Shown here in pieces: positions 1-10,813 of a stretch of 64,000 bases of DNA; position 1 is the first letter of the stretch, and every line of letters starts with the position of its first letter. The notes under the pieces were generated by a model. The model saw nothing but the letters and a program-made list of their open reading frames with translations. It had not been told where the DNA came from and ran no database searches. Made by a program: the position numbers and the translations under genes. This stretch comes from Erodium maritimum (Eukaryota; Streptophyta; Magnoliopsida; Geraniales; Geraniaceae): the NCBI GenBank assembly GCA_963921825.1, contig OY997588.1, positions 121,901,329 to 121,965,328 of the forward strand, in the 5' to 3' direction.

Positions 1-615
1 TTTCCCTTAATCGAGTCTCTTGTTGTTGAGAGCTAGCAGTCTATGAGGTGTTTGTCTACCTCGATGGTCCATGTCCTCCGTGGCTGTGCTGGTGGTCGAG
101 CTCGTCGTTGGAAAGGTCCGGCAGAGGATGACTGCGACGAAATACGGGTGTCGAGACAAGTGGGTGGTGCGAAATCGGGGTAGTTATAGAATTGCGGTGG
201 AAGCTGGTAACCTTGTGGCGGCGGCTGGTAACCTTGCGGCGGCGGTTGGTAACCTTGAAAAAATGGGTTGAATTGTGGCTGCGATGGGTGGAATTGTGGC
301 TACGATGAGTTGAATTGTGGTTGACGGATTTGACCTTGAAAAAATGAAATTACAAAACATACATTACAAAAGTACTTAAAAAAAAATTTCTCTTTCAAAA
401 AAAAAAATTACAAAAATTAATTAAAAAACAATAAATGAAACACTTAACGATAGTTTTAAATTACCTGAGGTCGAACCCGGTTGCATATATGGCGAGAAAG
501 CGGAGTTCTCATCAGGTTGCGCTAAAATATCGCGGAAATCCCGTGCTAGTTCCTCGGGGGAGAATCCTACATCATCATCCACTGATTGTGAACGTGTATC
601 TTCGTCGCCCGACAT
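1..615 (-). pseudogene. Harbinger accessory ORF (SANT/Myb-like, Gln/Pro-rich N-terminus), decayed and partial
   Basis: Minus-strand reading starts at ATG 615-613 (MSGDEDTRSQ...). Exon 1 (615-465) is acidic and ends at a GT donor. An AG acceptor at 336-335 restores the phase exactly into exon 2, which encodes degenerate repeats of PQFNP and QGYQPPP type. After these comes a basic stretch and the start of a tryptophan-led helix (RRTWTIEVDKHLI), as in plant trihelix/SANT proteins of PIF elements. The frame has an early TAG soon after the intron and another stop at the start of the SANT helix, so it is a pseudogene. In the family this protein helps bring the transposase to DNA and to the nucleus. 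The SANT identity is inferred from the short visible start of that domain. Confidence 0.55.
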
Positions 616-1019
616 TATTCGCGAGAATATTAGGAATGAGAGAGTAGAATTTGGGAATGGGAGAGTGAAATTGGAGAATGTGTGAGTGAAAAAAATGGGG
701 TTGGGGTATTTATAGGGTAAATAATGAAGTAGATTAAATAAATAAATAAAAATTGTTACCGTTTTCGACCGTTGGTAAACGATCGGATTTTTTTTCTTCT
801 GTAGGGACACGTGGCGGGCGGGGATTGGAGGGCGGCCGAACGCGGGACGCGGGCCTCGGCCCGTCCCGCGGTTGTGCGACATGGGACACGTGTCTCTGCC
901 CGGCCCGCGTTTTTGCGGGACACGAGACGCCTAAAAGTCGTCCCACAACGGGACGACCCGCGTCCTGCGGCCCACAAAAACGCAAACCGATTCTCAGGGC
1001 CGGTCCGTTGTACATGCTC
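1..1019 (-). mobile_element. PIF/Harbinger DNA transposon, truncated by window edge
   Basis: The right end carries the terminus seen in the two Harbinger elements at 4.4 and 34.0 kb (CCGTTGTACATGCTC, about 1005-1019), followed by TAA at 1020-1022, the usual 3 bp target duplication. The left end lies outside the window. About 400 bp separate the terminus from the first ATG on the minus strand, the same spacing as in the two transposase-bearing copies. The ORF that begins there is different: it is the SANT/Myb-like accessory protein, not the transposase. The subterminal 800-1010 stretch is GC-rich, as in the other copies. Confidence 0.75.
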
Positions 1020-1338
1020 TAATAACTAATTATTATTTCTGATGTGTTTGTATCTTATCGAAAAACAATATTTAAATAATGACACCAAGTCAATTTCGAA
1101 AAAAAAATACGGGTAGAAGGGCTTGTCTAAATTAGATCATTGATTTGTATTTTAACACCGTGTTTGTACGAAAAGTAATACCAAATACCAAATCTTAATT
1201 CAACATATAGAACTTCTAAGCCCAAACTGTGAGTTGGGCCCAATATTAAAAATCACAAACTCGGTGGAGTCAACCACAAAGCAACAGACCCACCGAGCTC
1301 TGCGACAAGCATCGGGCGTAGGAGGAGGGGAAGCAGAG
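1020..1338. other. Intergenic / 5' flank of methyltransferase gene
   Basis: AT-rich spacer between the Harbinger end and the first exon. No clear TATA box. An in-frame upstream ATG at 1234 would add 35 residues, but these do not look like the family N-terminus, so I treat the stretch as promoter plus 5' UTR. Confidence 0.4.
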
Positions 1339-3581
1339 ATGTTAAGGGAAGCGGCGAGCTGCAACAGCTACAACTACGGCGACGCGCTCTACTGGGACGC
1401 TCGCTACATCCAGGAGGGCGGCTCCTTCGACTGGTATCAGCGCTACTCTGCTCTCCGCCCTTTCATCCGCAACTACGTGCCCTCCTCTTCTCGCATCCTC
1501 ATGGTCGGATGCGGCAATGCCGGTAATTCCTTCCCTTTTCCGATTATTCTGAGCGTCGACCAGCGAGATCACTCCTCATTCTCGATTATATGCAACTTAG
1601 GGGCTTGGTATTTATAATTTGAGCTTGAAAAAAATTCTTTAGTAACTGCTTTGATCTGATTTGAGCTATGTATTTCTTTTCATTACATATATAATTTTAT
1701 GGCTTGGGACATGATTGATCCTAAATTAATATGCAGCTGGAGAGGCATTTTCCTCTTCGAATTATGGTACGAAAGTAACATGTAATTCTAGTGCATTTTC
1801 ACATACAAAGTTGTAGGTGAAGTCATAATTTTAAGCTAGTGTTAAGTGCTTGGCTTCCGAATAGAATACTCGTTTTGTATAAAATTATATCTGAACTGTT
1901 TGCTCGAATGTTTTTATTTTTGTAATTCAGTATGAAATCAGCATTTGAAGAATGCAATTGCAGACACTAGCTTCTGAAGTACGAAAACTATTTATTTCTT
2001 TTTGGTTCTCATTGATTTGATGCATATTGGCTACTTAGCCTGATCTTGAATACTTTTCATTATTTTCTAATTCTCTAAGCATCCTGTTGTCTAGATTGTG
2101 TGTTTTGGAATTATGAAACAATGAATGCATGTTAAGATTGAGAATGGATGTTAAGAGAATGATGTTCTGCCTAATCATAAAAACTTGTAAAATATGCAAT
2201 GTGATTGGAGTTAAGATTCTTATATCCATCATACGCTTTAGTGTTTCTAATGGAAAAAAGTGTTTTTTACATTGCAGTTATATCTGAGGACATGGTCAAG
2301 GATGGATATGAAGACATAACAAACATTGACATTTCATCTGTGGCCATTGAGATGATGAGAAGAAAGTATGAGTGCATACCACAGCTAAAATGTATCCTGT
2401 TGATTATGAAGTATAATATAGTTTCAGTTGTTTCAATCATAAGATCCCATGTGGAACTTTCCCTAAAGTAACACTTTGATTGGTTGATATCCTAAACGAA
2501 TCTTAATAGATATGCAAATGGATGTTAGAGATATGAGCTTGTTCCCAAATGATTCTTTTGACACCGTTATTGATAAAGGTATGGCCCATCCCATTACTTT
2601 TGAATAGTTTTAAGAAAATTTGACTTTCAAATCTAGTGCTTTATGTACTGATGATACTTTGTTGTTTCTGCATATTTACTCCTGGATGCTGGTTTTCTTA
2701 TCTAGGAACTCTTGATTCATTGTTGGTATGATGCTAATTCAAACTCTCAGACCATTCTCTGACTTCATGTTGTAAACGTGCTATGATGTTTTGTTCTTTT
2801 TTAATTTCAGTGTGGCAATGATGCGCCACTTAGTGCCAGTCAAATGCTGGGAGAAATAAGCAGGTTGAAAACGGCTGACATCATTGCTCTATTTGTGATT
2901 CGTTTTGTATTGCAAAATTTTGTTCAGTCATATTAACATATATATCTTTTATGCCCATGCCTTTCTACCTTAACTGTGATATCCCTAACAACTTTTAGTT
3001 TTTTTTTCTTTCTTTTTTCTTGTAGGCTTCTTAAACCGGGAGGTGTCTATATGTTGGTAACTACCTAACCATATCCCAAAGATGATACTTCATTTTTGTC
3101 ATGGCGTTTTCTTTTACCCTGTAATTTCAAAATGAATGACCCTTGATTTGCTAATTCCAGATAACCTATGGTAACCCTACAGTGAGGATGCCTCATTTGA
3201 GCCCACCATTATACAACTGGAAAATTGAATTGTACATTATTCGTAAGTTTTCCTTTGTATCTATTGGTGCATTATATAAGTTTCTTGCTAATAATGATAA
3301 ATTTCGGGATCTTCCGAATATTGGACATAAGTTTCTTGCTAATGATGATAAATTCAGCTCAAGCCTGACTGTACCATATGCATGGTGAATGAATGTGATA
3401 AAGTTCTCTTATGGTTCTTGCAGCTAGACCGAAACCTGAAGATGATGCTTCGTCAACAAAGGCATATTTGGAACCTATTCCTATCACCGAGAAAGGTTCA
3501 CTTCCGCCTAACTTCGTTTTGGAAGATCCGGAATCCCACTTCATATATATATGCAAAAAGATGAGCGAAACAACTACCTAG
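1339..3581 (+). CDS. SAM-dependent methyltransferase, EEF1AKMT4/METTL13-like, 8 exons, 236 aa
   Basis: Exons 1339-1522, 2278-2391, 2510-2578, 2706-2725, 2811-2863, 3026-3056, 3161-3242 and 3424-3581 all have GT-AG borders and sum to 711 nt, one open frame of 236 residues. The N-terminus has the family signature YWDARY...FDWYQRY (18-36). SAM motif I is ILMVGCGN (53-60), the acidic ribose-binding residue lies in NIDIS (about 79), and a DKGTLDSLL motif and a KPGGVYMLITYG strand follow. In the animal family EEF1AKMT4 and METTL13 methylate lysines of translation factor eEF1A; the plant substrate is inferred only. Exon 4 is a 20 nt microexon. The start is chosen because the protein then begins as family members do, shortly before CNSYNYGDALYWDARY. 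It is probably cytosolic: no targeting signal is visible. The copy looks intact. Confidence 0.88.
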
Positions 3582-4430
3582 GGAATGGCAACTGGTATTT
3601 TGTACAATGGAGCTCAAAGGTAGTTCATTTCCTGCCGTCCAATACACACACTCACGGCTCCGAAGGAACAGTCTGCTTGGTAGTGTTTCTGGGGTTAAGC
3701 TTCAGCATTGTAGGTTAGCATTTAGCCTTCGGACATAAAAACAGCTAAATTGAATAAAAGAGTGAAAACTGCTGTCAAAGAAAAAGTCCCATTCGGGTCC
3801 TATGTTTGTTGTCATATTGTGTACCTTCATTTCAGTACCCAAAAACTCATTTTCTTCTTCCTTTCCCCATTGGTGGTTGAAGTCTGTTGTCATGTGACAT
3901 TGGCTATTCATCATGAAGAGCCTTTAGTTGTAAGTTATGGTTTAACTATATGTGAGTGTCATTGACTTCTAGTTTAAAATTCATTTGTCATCTTCTGCTG
4001 AAACTTGTAATGAAGTAGAACTGCAAAGGCTTCTCTCCTCACCATTACATTTTGAATTAAAGTTGATTTTGGACTGAAATTAAACTTAAGAATGGGCATA
4101 GAATTGTGTGATGATTTAGCATGAGTCTTGTCTTGTGAATGTGATGGCATGCAGGCTACAGAAACAAGAGAGGAATTGTTTCATGTGTAAGGTGTATTAA
4201 GGTTTTAATAATCTTTATTTCAAAAAAAGAGAGGAGTTGTTTCATGGATAAGCCAAATGTGGCCTACCTTATCAAATCAAATAATACATTCTGTTCCCCA
4301 CTGAAACAATCAGTCAATGTTCATTTTGCCATTGCCATAACTTTTTTTCTCAGAACTGATGAGATGGTGAGCTAGACCTCTGAACATTTGGGACAAGGAG
4401 CTTATCTCACCATGTCATTGTCAGCCGTTC
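3582..4430. other. 3' flank of methyltransferase gene
   Basis: Contains the likely 3' UTR and AT-rich spacer up to the target duplication of the next Harbinger element. Short ORFs here have no recognisable product. Confidence 0.4.
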
Positions 4431-4433
4431 TTA

Positions 4434-6572
4434 GAGCATGTACAACAGAAAAGACCTTGATCAGGGAGTGAGAGTGCAGAACTTGTGCTGATTGGACAAA
4501 AGTAAGGGAATGAGAGTGCAGAAAAGTGGGTGTTTTGCAACAGAAAGGACCTCTGAGGTCCCTGAGAGTGCAGAACAGTGCTGACTGGATTATTATTTGA
4601 TATTTTGCTGTTTTATTTAATTCGTTATCAGAAACCGTTTAAATTATTTATAATTTAAACAATTTTGGAAATAAAATAAGTAATGACAATCAATAATTAG
4701 TAAATAAATTGAACACGAATATGAATGAACTTCTAATTTTATTAAACCCCTTTTAATACAACCCACAAAAAACCAGCTCCAAGAGCACAAATGACTACTC
4801 GTCGTCATGGAAACCAGCTCCATATAGACCCCATAAGTGCTCCATAAGATCATTTTGTAGTTGATGGTGGGTCTCAGGATTTAGGACACTTTGTTGAACA
4901 TCCACAAGTTGCTGGTATTCCAATGGCCCTCCGTGGTGTCATCGTTCCGGTGGTGTCCAATTCGGCATTTCTGGAGGTTGCGCGTACAACAACTCCTCAT
5001 CCCCATACTCGTACCGGTCGCGCTCATCCTCTACAATCATGTTGTGTAGAATTATGCAAGTGTGCATGATATCAGCCAAAAGGTGTGGGCTCCAAGAGCG
5101 AGCGGGACGGGAAATGATGTGCCACCTTGCTTGAAGTACTCCAAAAGCCCTTTCAATATCTTTTCGAGCACCTTCTTGGCATTTAGCAAACAACTTCTCT
5201 TTGGGCTCGAAGGGATGCCGAATAGTCTTCACGAACCGTGCCCATGTTGGGTAAATGTCGTCCACTAAGTAATAAGGTCGGTCGTACCGATGCCCGTTGA
5301 TATAGTACTCCACAGCTAGCTCACGGCCGTAGTAAGCGTCTTGGAATAGGTGGCTGTTGTTGAGGACGTTGATGTCGTTGTTCGATCCAGCCATCCCGAA
5401 AAATGCATGCCAAATCCATAAATCACGGGACGCTACAACTTCAAGCATACTCGTCTTTTCACCATGGTGACCTCCCCGTCCATGGGCTCCCTGGTCTTCG
5501 GTTGTGCAGTTCTTCCACTTCCAATGCATGCAGTCAAGACTCCCCGCCATTCCGGGAAACCCTCGGTTGTACCCTTCTCGGAGTAAGCGGTCCATGTCAG
5601 CCGGTGTGGGTGTACGCTGATACTCGGCTCCGAATACCTCAATGACGGCTTTGCAAAACTTACGTAAACATTCAAGTATGGTGCTTACCCCCATGCGCAG
5701 AGTTTCGTCCAATGAATCGGCCGCGGACCCATACGCAAGCATCCGTATAGCGGCGGTGCACTTCTGCTCCGTTGATAAGCCCGGCCGTGAGGCAGCGTCG
5801 GGCCTCTGTTCGAAGTAGCTGTCGTGAGCCTTCACCGCGTTCATAATCCGTTGGAAAAGTGGTCTGCACATACGGAACCGACGCCTGAACATTTCAGGGC
5901 CATATAGGGGTTGTTCGTCAAAATAGTTCGCCATCAATTGGATGTGGGCTTCCGAACGACCTCTGTTAATCTCTCGGCCCATTGGTTCCCCAAGGATGGC
6001 CCTCTGGACTCTTGGCATTACTCTCTGCATGTGCCTCTCCATCATCCGCCGGAATCGTCGCTCAACTGGCCGCATTTGGGCTGCCATCTCCTCATATGTC
6101 GGCAGTTGGTCCCTCATCTCCTCATACGTCGGCATCCAGGGAGCCAGCTCCTCGTATGCCATCTCCTCAGCGTTGGACATAACCTCGTCGTCGGACATTT
6201 TCAAAAATAGCGAGAATGAAAGAGTGAAAGTAGAGAGTGGTGTGAGAAAAAAGAGGAATGAGGTTGGGTATTTATGGGGTTTAAATTATCTGATTTTTGA
6301 ATTAAAAAAAAAGCCGTTGGAACGACCGTTGGAAGGGTCAGACTCACCGCCGCCACGTGGCGGCACATGAGAGGGCCACGCAGCAGAGGGAGCGAGGAGC
6401 GACAGCGCGAGGACCGGCCAGCGTCAGGGGAGCGAGGCGCGACGGACGGGGAGCGGGACCGCGTGTTTGGGGAGCGGGACCGTGATTTTTCGCGTCTGCA
6501 GCGGACCGGCCAGCGGCCCTCGGACCCGACGCGCGCGGAGCGGGGAGCAGGAACGACCCGTTGTGCCTGCTC
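4434..6572 (-). mobile_element. Complete PIF/Harbinger transposon with intact transposase
   Basis: Left terminus GAGCATGTACAACAG at 4434, right terminus ending CGTTGTGCCTGCTC at 6572, flanked by TTA on both sides (4431-4433 and 6573-6575), the hallmark 3 bp duplication of this superfamily. Length is 2139 bp. The only long ORF is the transposase on the minus strand; there is no room for the SANT-type accessory gene that PIF elements usually carry. About 370 bp of GC-rich sequence lies between the right terminus and the ATG. Confidence 0.9.
4939..6198 (-). CDS. PIF/Harbinger DDE transposase (HARBI1-like nuclease), 419 aa, intact
   Basis: Cut-and-paste transposase of the element at 4434-6572. 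ATG 6198-6196 opens MSDDEVMSNAEEM; the N-terminal 60 residues contain two near copies of PTYEEM and an arginine-rich helical stretch. The DDE nuclease core has D222 in SLDCMHW, D275 in GSNNDINVL and E349 in ERAFGVLQARW, spacing typical of plant Harbinger transposases, then CIILHNMIVEDER near the C-terminus. Full family length with no internal stop. It would act in the nucleus on the GAGCATG termini. The family normally needs a SANT/Myb-like partner protein, which this copy does not encode. Whether it is expressed cannot be told from sequence. Confidence 0.92.
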   Translation of the reverse strand: MSDDEVMSNAEEMAYEELAPWMPTYEEMRDQLPTYEEMAAQMRPVERRFRRMMERHMQRVMPRVQRAILGEPMGREINRGRSEAHIQLMANYFDEQPLYGPEMFRRRFRMCRPLFQRIMNAVKAHDSYFEQRPDAASRPGLSTEQKCTAAIRMLAYGSAADSLDETLRMGVSTILECLRKFCKAVIEVFGAEYQRTPTPADMDRLLREGYNRGFPGMAGSLDCMHWKWKNCTTEDQGAHGRGGHHGEKTSMLEVVASRDLWIWHAFFGMAGSNNDINVLNNSHLFQDAYYGRELAVEYYINGHRYDRPYYLVDDIYPTWARFVKTIRHPFEPKEKLFAKCQEGARKDIERAFGVLQARWHIISRPARSWSPHLLADIMHTCIILHNMIVEDERDRYEYGDEELLYAQPPEMPNWTPPER

Positions 6573-6575
6573 TTA

Positions 6576-6921
6576 AAGAAGAACAAGAGCCACCACCGTG
6601 GTAAGCACTCAATGTGGGTGTTTAAGCGCGTGCTTTAAAGAGTAAATTTGAGAAGAGAGAGTGCTTGACAGTGGAATGTATCCACTAGTGTTTCAGATTT
6701 TAATTCATTTTGTATTATAAAACTATTAGGACTCATATATAATTTATTAGGTTAAATTATAGTAGAAATTCGATAAATTAATATTGGATTATTCAATAAA
6801 TTCTTTACTACGATATTTTTTGGTTAGGCCCAGAGCGAAGTTAGAATGTTAAACTAATAATTCATTAAAATTATAAGCAATTATTTCTAGGCTCTGTATA
6901 AAATATAACTTCATAGGTCCT
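6576..6921. other. AT-rich spacer
   Basis: No gene or clear repeat seen between the Harbinger element and the next MITE. Confidence 0.4.
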
Positions 6922-6930
6922 TTTATACTG

Positions 6931-7334
6931 GGGATAATTGTCAAAACATGCACTTATGTTTCGTCCACAAACGAAATAGTGCACAATGTTTCGTCCACGT
7001 CGTCTGGTTACCCTTATGAATCGTCCACGCACTTCTGTCAGTAAAATTAACATAATATTCGAATCTGTAGCCTCACGTGCTATCATGTGCTTGTGTCTGA
7101 AATTTTTTTTGGACGAAATTGCCCTAACAATCCTCAGCCACTCATTTTTGGACGAAATTCTTATTTTTGAATTTCAAGCCAAAATGACAAAATTGTCAAT
7201 TCAGGTTCTACTGTTACACTTTTCTAACAGAAGTGCGTGGACGATTCATAAGGGTAGCCAGACGACGTGGACAAAACATTGTGCACTTTTTTGTTTGTGG
7301 ACGAAACATAAGTGCATGTTTTGACAATTATCCA
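6931..7334. mobile_element. Mutator-type MITE with ~105 bp terminal inverted repeats
   Basis: The left arm (6931 to about 7040) and right arm (about 7225-7334) are near-perfect reverse complements, starting GGATAATTGTC and ending GACAATTATCC. The host sequence TTTATACTG is present on both sides (6922-6930 and 7335-7343), a 9 bp target duplication typical of Mutator-like elements. Each arm contains iterated modules around the motif TTTCGTCCAC. There is no coding capacity. Confidence 0.85.
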
Positions 7335-9289
7335 TTTATACTGTAATGAAAGTTATGATTCAAATATCATGTTATTTGTGATTTATTTGGGTTAACATAT
7401 TTTGATCTTATATTTATATAGAAAATATTTTTTGATGCCCATAAAGTGACATATCGAACACAAGAAGTATGATATAATGGGAGATTGAAGGGTTATTTCA
7501 ATCTCCCAAAATGTTGGCGTGGGACAGAAGAAAATAATAAAAAGCAAAATCCCAACCAGTTCCAAATGTAGCGTGTAATAACCACTCCCGGTCAACGCCA
7601 GTCAAATATGCGAAAAACAAGAAAATTTAAAAATTTTAGACATACACTTAAATGAACCTAAATTTGACCCCGAGGGTCATACCGGACTTAAGTTGACTCC
7701 GATATCGACCAAAGTGAGTTCCGGGGGACTCAGGGCAACTTTCTGACCAATTTGGGAAATGTTGACTTTTCGCTGGAAAAGTCAACCGAGCGACGTTTTG
7801 GTCCATTCGGGGACCGTTTTGGATCCAAAAAGCTTAGCCGTCGTCGCAGCGGTCTTAGTTGAGCCGTTTCCTTGTAGCCCGTCAAGTTTCGTAATTTCTT
7901 GGAAAAAGTGCCCGTTCGGGGCCCCAAACGTCCGAATTTCGCGAATCTGATTGAAAAATATCTAGAAGATATTTTCTTAAAAAGGTGTGGGACCCACTTT
8001 CCACTTGTCAAACAAGTGGTGGTGTTAGGTTTTTGGGGTAAAACAAGAAAACTAGGAAGGGAGGGGGTTCGGCCTTGTTAAAAAAAAGAGAAAAAAAGGA
8101 GTTTTAGAAAGAGAAAGAAGAGAGAAGAAAGGGAGAGAAAAGAGAAGAGGGTTGGGGGTTCTTGCCACTATTCACGGGCATCAAACCATTGGATCGTCTC
8201 AACGATAGAAGATTCAAGCTCACATTGTCATTCTCTAAGGCGAGCACCTAACCGATTCTCATTTTGTTAAGTTTAAAAATTAGGGTTTGGATTGAAATGG
8301 ATTGAAATTGGATGAGTTGAGGTGTGGGGTTTGTTGGAGGTGTTTTGGAGCGAAGAGATGACGTTTTCCGGTGACCGGAGGCTCGGGGGGAGCTCCGGCC
8401 ACCGTGTATGGTGGCTGGCTGGCCGGAGCTAGGGCCGACCACCACCATGGTGAGCCGGGCCCAATTTAGCCCTAGCCACCCACGGCCAAGGTTGGCTGGG
8501 TGGGGCCCACGTGCTCGGGTATTCGGGTTTCGTGTTCGGGTGGTTTAGGACGTTCCCCGAGTCATTAATCTACACCTGGATCGAAATTTGGATTTAAATT
8601 GTAAAAGTTGTAATTGACGGGTTTAGAAACTTGAAACGCTAATTAAATTACTCGGAAGTCAGAATTGGATTCCGTCGAGTGCATAGGAACCCTTGAATTA
8701 TTCTAAGACCGTAGAAACGAAAACGGGAATTTTTGGAGCCCCGGAAGGACGTTTTCAAAACCCGGGCAGATTCGCCATGTCGGGCGAATCGGGCTTTTCC
8801 GGGTCCATTATCGACAATGTCGAGTAATTGGGAAGTTTGGGAGTGATCGACATTGTCGAGGTTACTTTTGGGCGTCAAGTTATTAAAATTCAGTTTATGC
8901 CTGCAAGCTTAAAAGTATTTAAAATTGTGTTCTTATTAGATCGTGCCACAGACAGAGGAAAGGGAAAGCTAGGCGAGTGATCGAGATCACGCCGGAGCTT
9001 GTTTGTGCGCTTTTGGAGAAAGCTTACGAGGTAGGGAAAAGTAGCCGGATCTCGGCCCTGACTAGGGAAAGTTAACAGTAGAAATGCATGTGACACTTGG
9101 GTGTCGTGGGTTAAGTACGTTTATCGAATATTAGAAAGGCAGGCGACACCGGGTGGTGTCGTATGATACGGGAACGTATCGAACAATAGAAATGCATGTG
9201 ACACTTAGTAGTGTCGTAGGAGCAGTGAACTTTCGATATTAGATTTACTGGAGGCATTTGGTTATGCCTGGAGGTTGATTGTTTAATTT

Positions 9290-9740
9290 GTGTCTTGGGT
9301 GGCCATAAGAGCCCGTACTTTAGTGTTTGTGTCTTGGGTGGCCATGAGAGCCCGTACTTTAATGTTCGTGTCTTGGGTGGCCATGAGAGCCCGTATTTTA
9401 CTGCCGTGTCTTGGGTGGCCATGAGAGCCCGTATTTTACTGCTGTGTCTTGGGTGGCCATGAGAGCCCGTGTCTTTACTGTTGATGTCTTGGGTGGCCAT
9501 GAGTGCCCGTGGGGTTGTTGAACCAGTGTCTTTACTTTTGGTGTCTTGGGTGGCCATGAGTGCCCGTGGAGTTGTTGAACCCGTGTTCTACCGTTGGTGC
9601 TTTGGGTGGCCTTGGGTGCCCGTGGGGTTGTTGAACCCGTGTTCTACCGTTGGTGTTTTGAGTAGCCTTGAGTGCCCGTGGGGTTGCTGAACCCGTGTTT
9701 TACCGTTGGTGTCTTGGGTGGCCATGAGTGCTTGTGGAGT
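9290..9740 (+). repeat. Minisatellite inside LTR, ~40 bp unit
   Basis: Repeated units built on GTGTCTTGGGTGGCCATGAG followed by a variable tail; about ten degenerate copies. The same array occurs in reverse at about 14700-15115 and 30900-31310. Confidence 0.8.
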
Positions 9741-9819
9741 GTCAAACTGGTGTTGTTGCTGTTTGTTGAACTTTTCCTGTGATTGTGATTGTGGTTACCT
9801 GGGGTTGGTGAGTGACATG

Positions 9820-10025
9820 TCGACAACCTGATCCGACTTTGTGTCGGGAAAAGTGCGACAGGTCGACTGCCTGATCCAACCGTCGCGTTGGGAAAAGAGC
9901 ATTAGGTCGACAGCCTATCCGATTGGGGTCGGGAAAAGTGCGATAGGTCGACAGCCTGATCCAACCGTCGCGTTGGGAAAAGTGCGACAGGTCGGCCGCC
10001 TGATCCAATCGTCGCGTTGGGAAAA
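9820..10025 (+). repeat. Minisatellite inside LTR, ~45 bp unit
   Basis: About four copies of a unit containing GGGAAAAGTGCGA and AGGTCGACAGCCTGATCC. The matching array in reverse lies at about 14415-14650 and 30710-30840, with different copy numbers in each LTR. Confidence 0.75.
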
Positions 10026-10813
10026 GGGCTGGGGGTTACTGAACAACTAGAGTGCGATCCTTTGCGATCTTGTTTGGTGTGCGTTCCCTTGTGATCTTGT
10101 GTGTTGCGTGGTTATCTTTCGTGTCCTTGGAAGAGGTCGTAATCGTTGTGTCGGGTCTACATTACGGGTCTGAGTGTTGAGTCGGTTGAGGAAAGTAACT
10201 GCTTGTGTGTGTTAGTCGGGTTGTTGTTGGTGTTACCGGCATTGTCTGCTAAGTATGCCGTAGTCAGTCTGTTATCTGTGGTGGTGAGCGAACGCTCACC
10301 CCTAGCTGTTTTTCCTACAGGTACTGGTCGCGGGATGGACTAGGTGAACTCTCGAAGCTTGAAGAGCTAGGAGCGGAGTCCAGATTTTTCTTTTGAGTCT
10401 AGCGACGTACAATTTTCTTTTGTCCACTTGTTGGGACATACTTTTGAGTTGTAAATAATGATTTTGTTTAAGTAATTGGTGGTTTTAAAATGATTTATTT
10501 AAAATGTCTGAAAATATTTTATTGTTTTAGAAGTTCGCGTTCCGGGGTCGGTTCTACTGAATTTGGGGCGTGATATAGCGAAAACTATATCAAAATTGGG
10601 AAAATCCAAAAACCATGCAAATGCAAACTTGCCGTTTCTGACTCTCTCGCCATTTTGGTTTGGCCTAAAAAGAACCAAAACCCACTTCCGCTCAACAACT
10701 CTCCTTTGATCTAAACCCAGAACAGAGCCCTCTTTTTCTTAGAAATTGGATTTGGAAACTGAAAAATCTCTGGTTGGGATTTCTGGATTTTGGGGTTTAA
10801 TCGATTGTTGAGT

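Larger units (their letters stand above)
7574..10575 (+). mobile_element. Solo LTR, Ty3/gypsy (about 3.0 kb)
   Basis: Starts TGTAATAACCACTCCCGG and ends GGGGCGTGATA. It is flanked by identical 5 bp duplications TAGCG (7569-7573 and 10576-10580), with no internal region, so it is the product of LTR-LTR recombination. It belongs to the same family as the LTRs at 13810-16784 and 30124-32982 but is visibly more diverged. It ends about 240 bp upstream of the MADS-box relic, inside what was that gene's promoter or 5' UTR. Confidence 0.88.

Noticed and set aside
1234-1338. In-frame upstream ATG giving a longer methyltransferase
   Set aside because: The added 35 residues do not resemble the family, and the downstream ATG sits where family proteins start.
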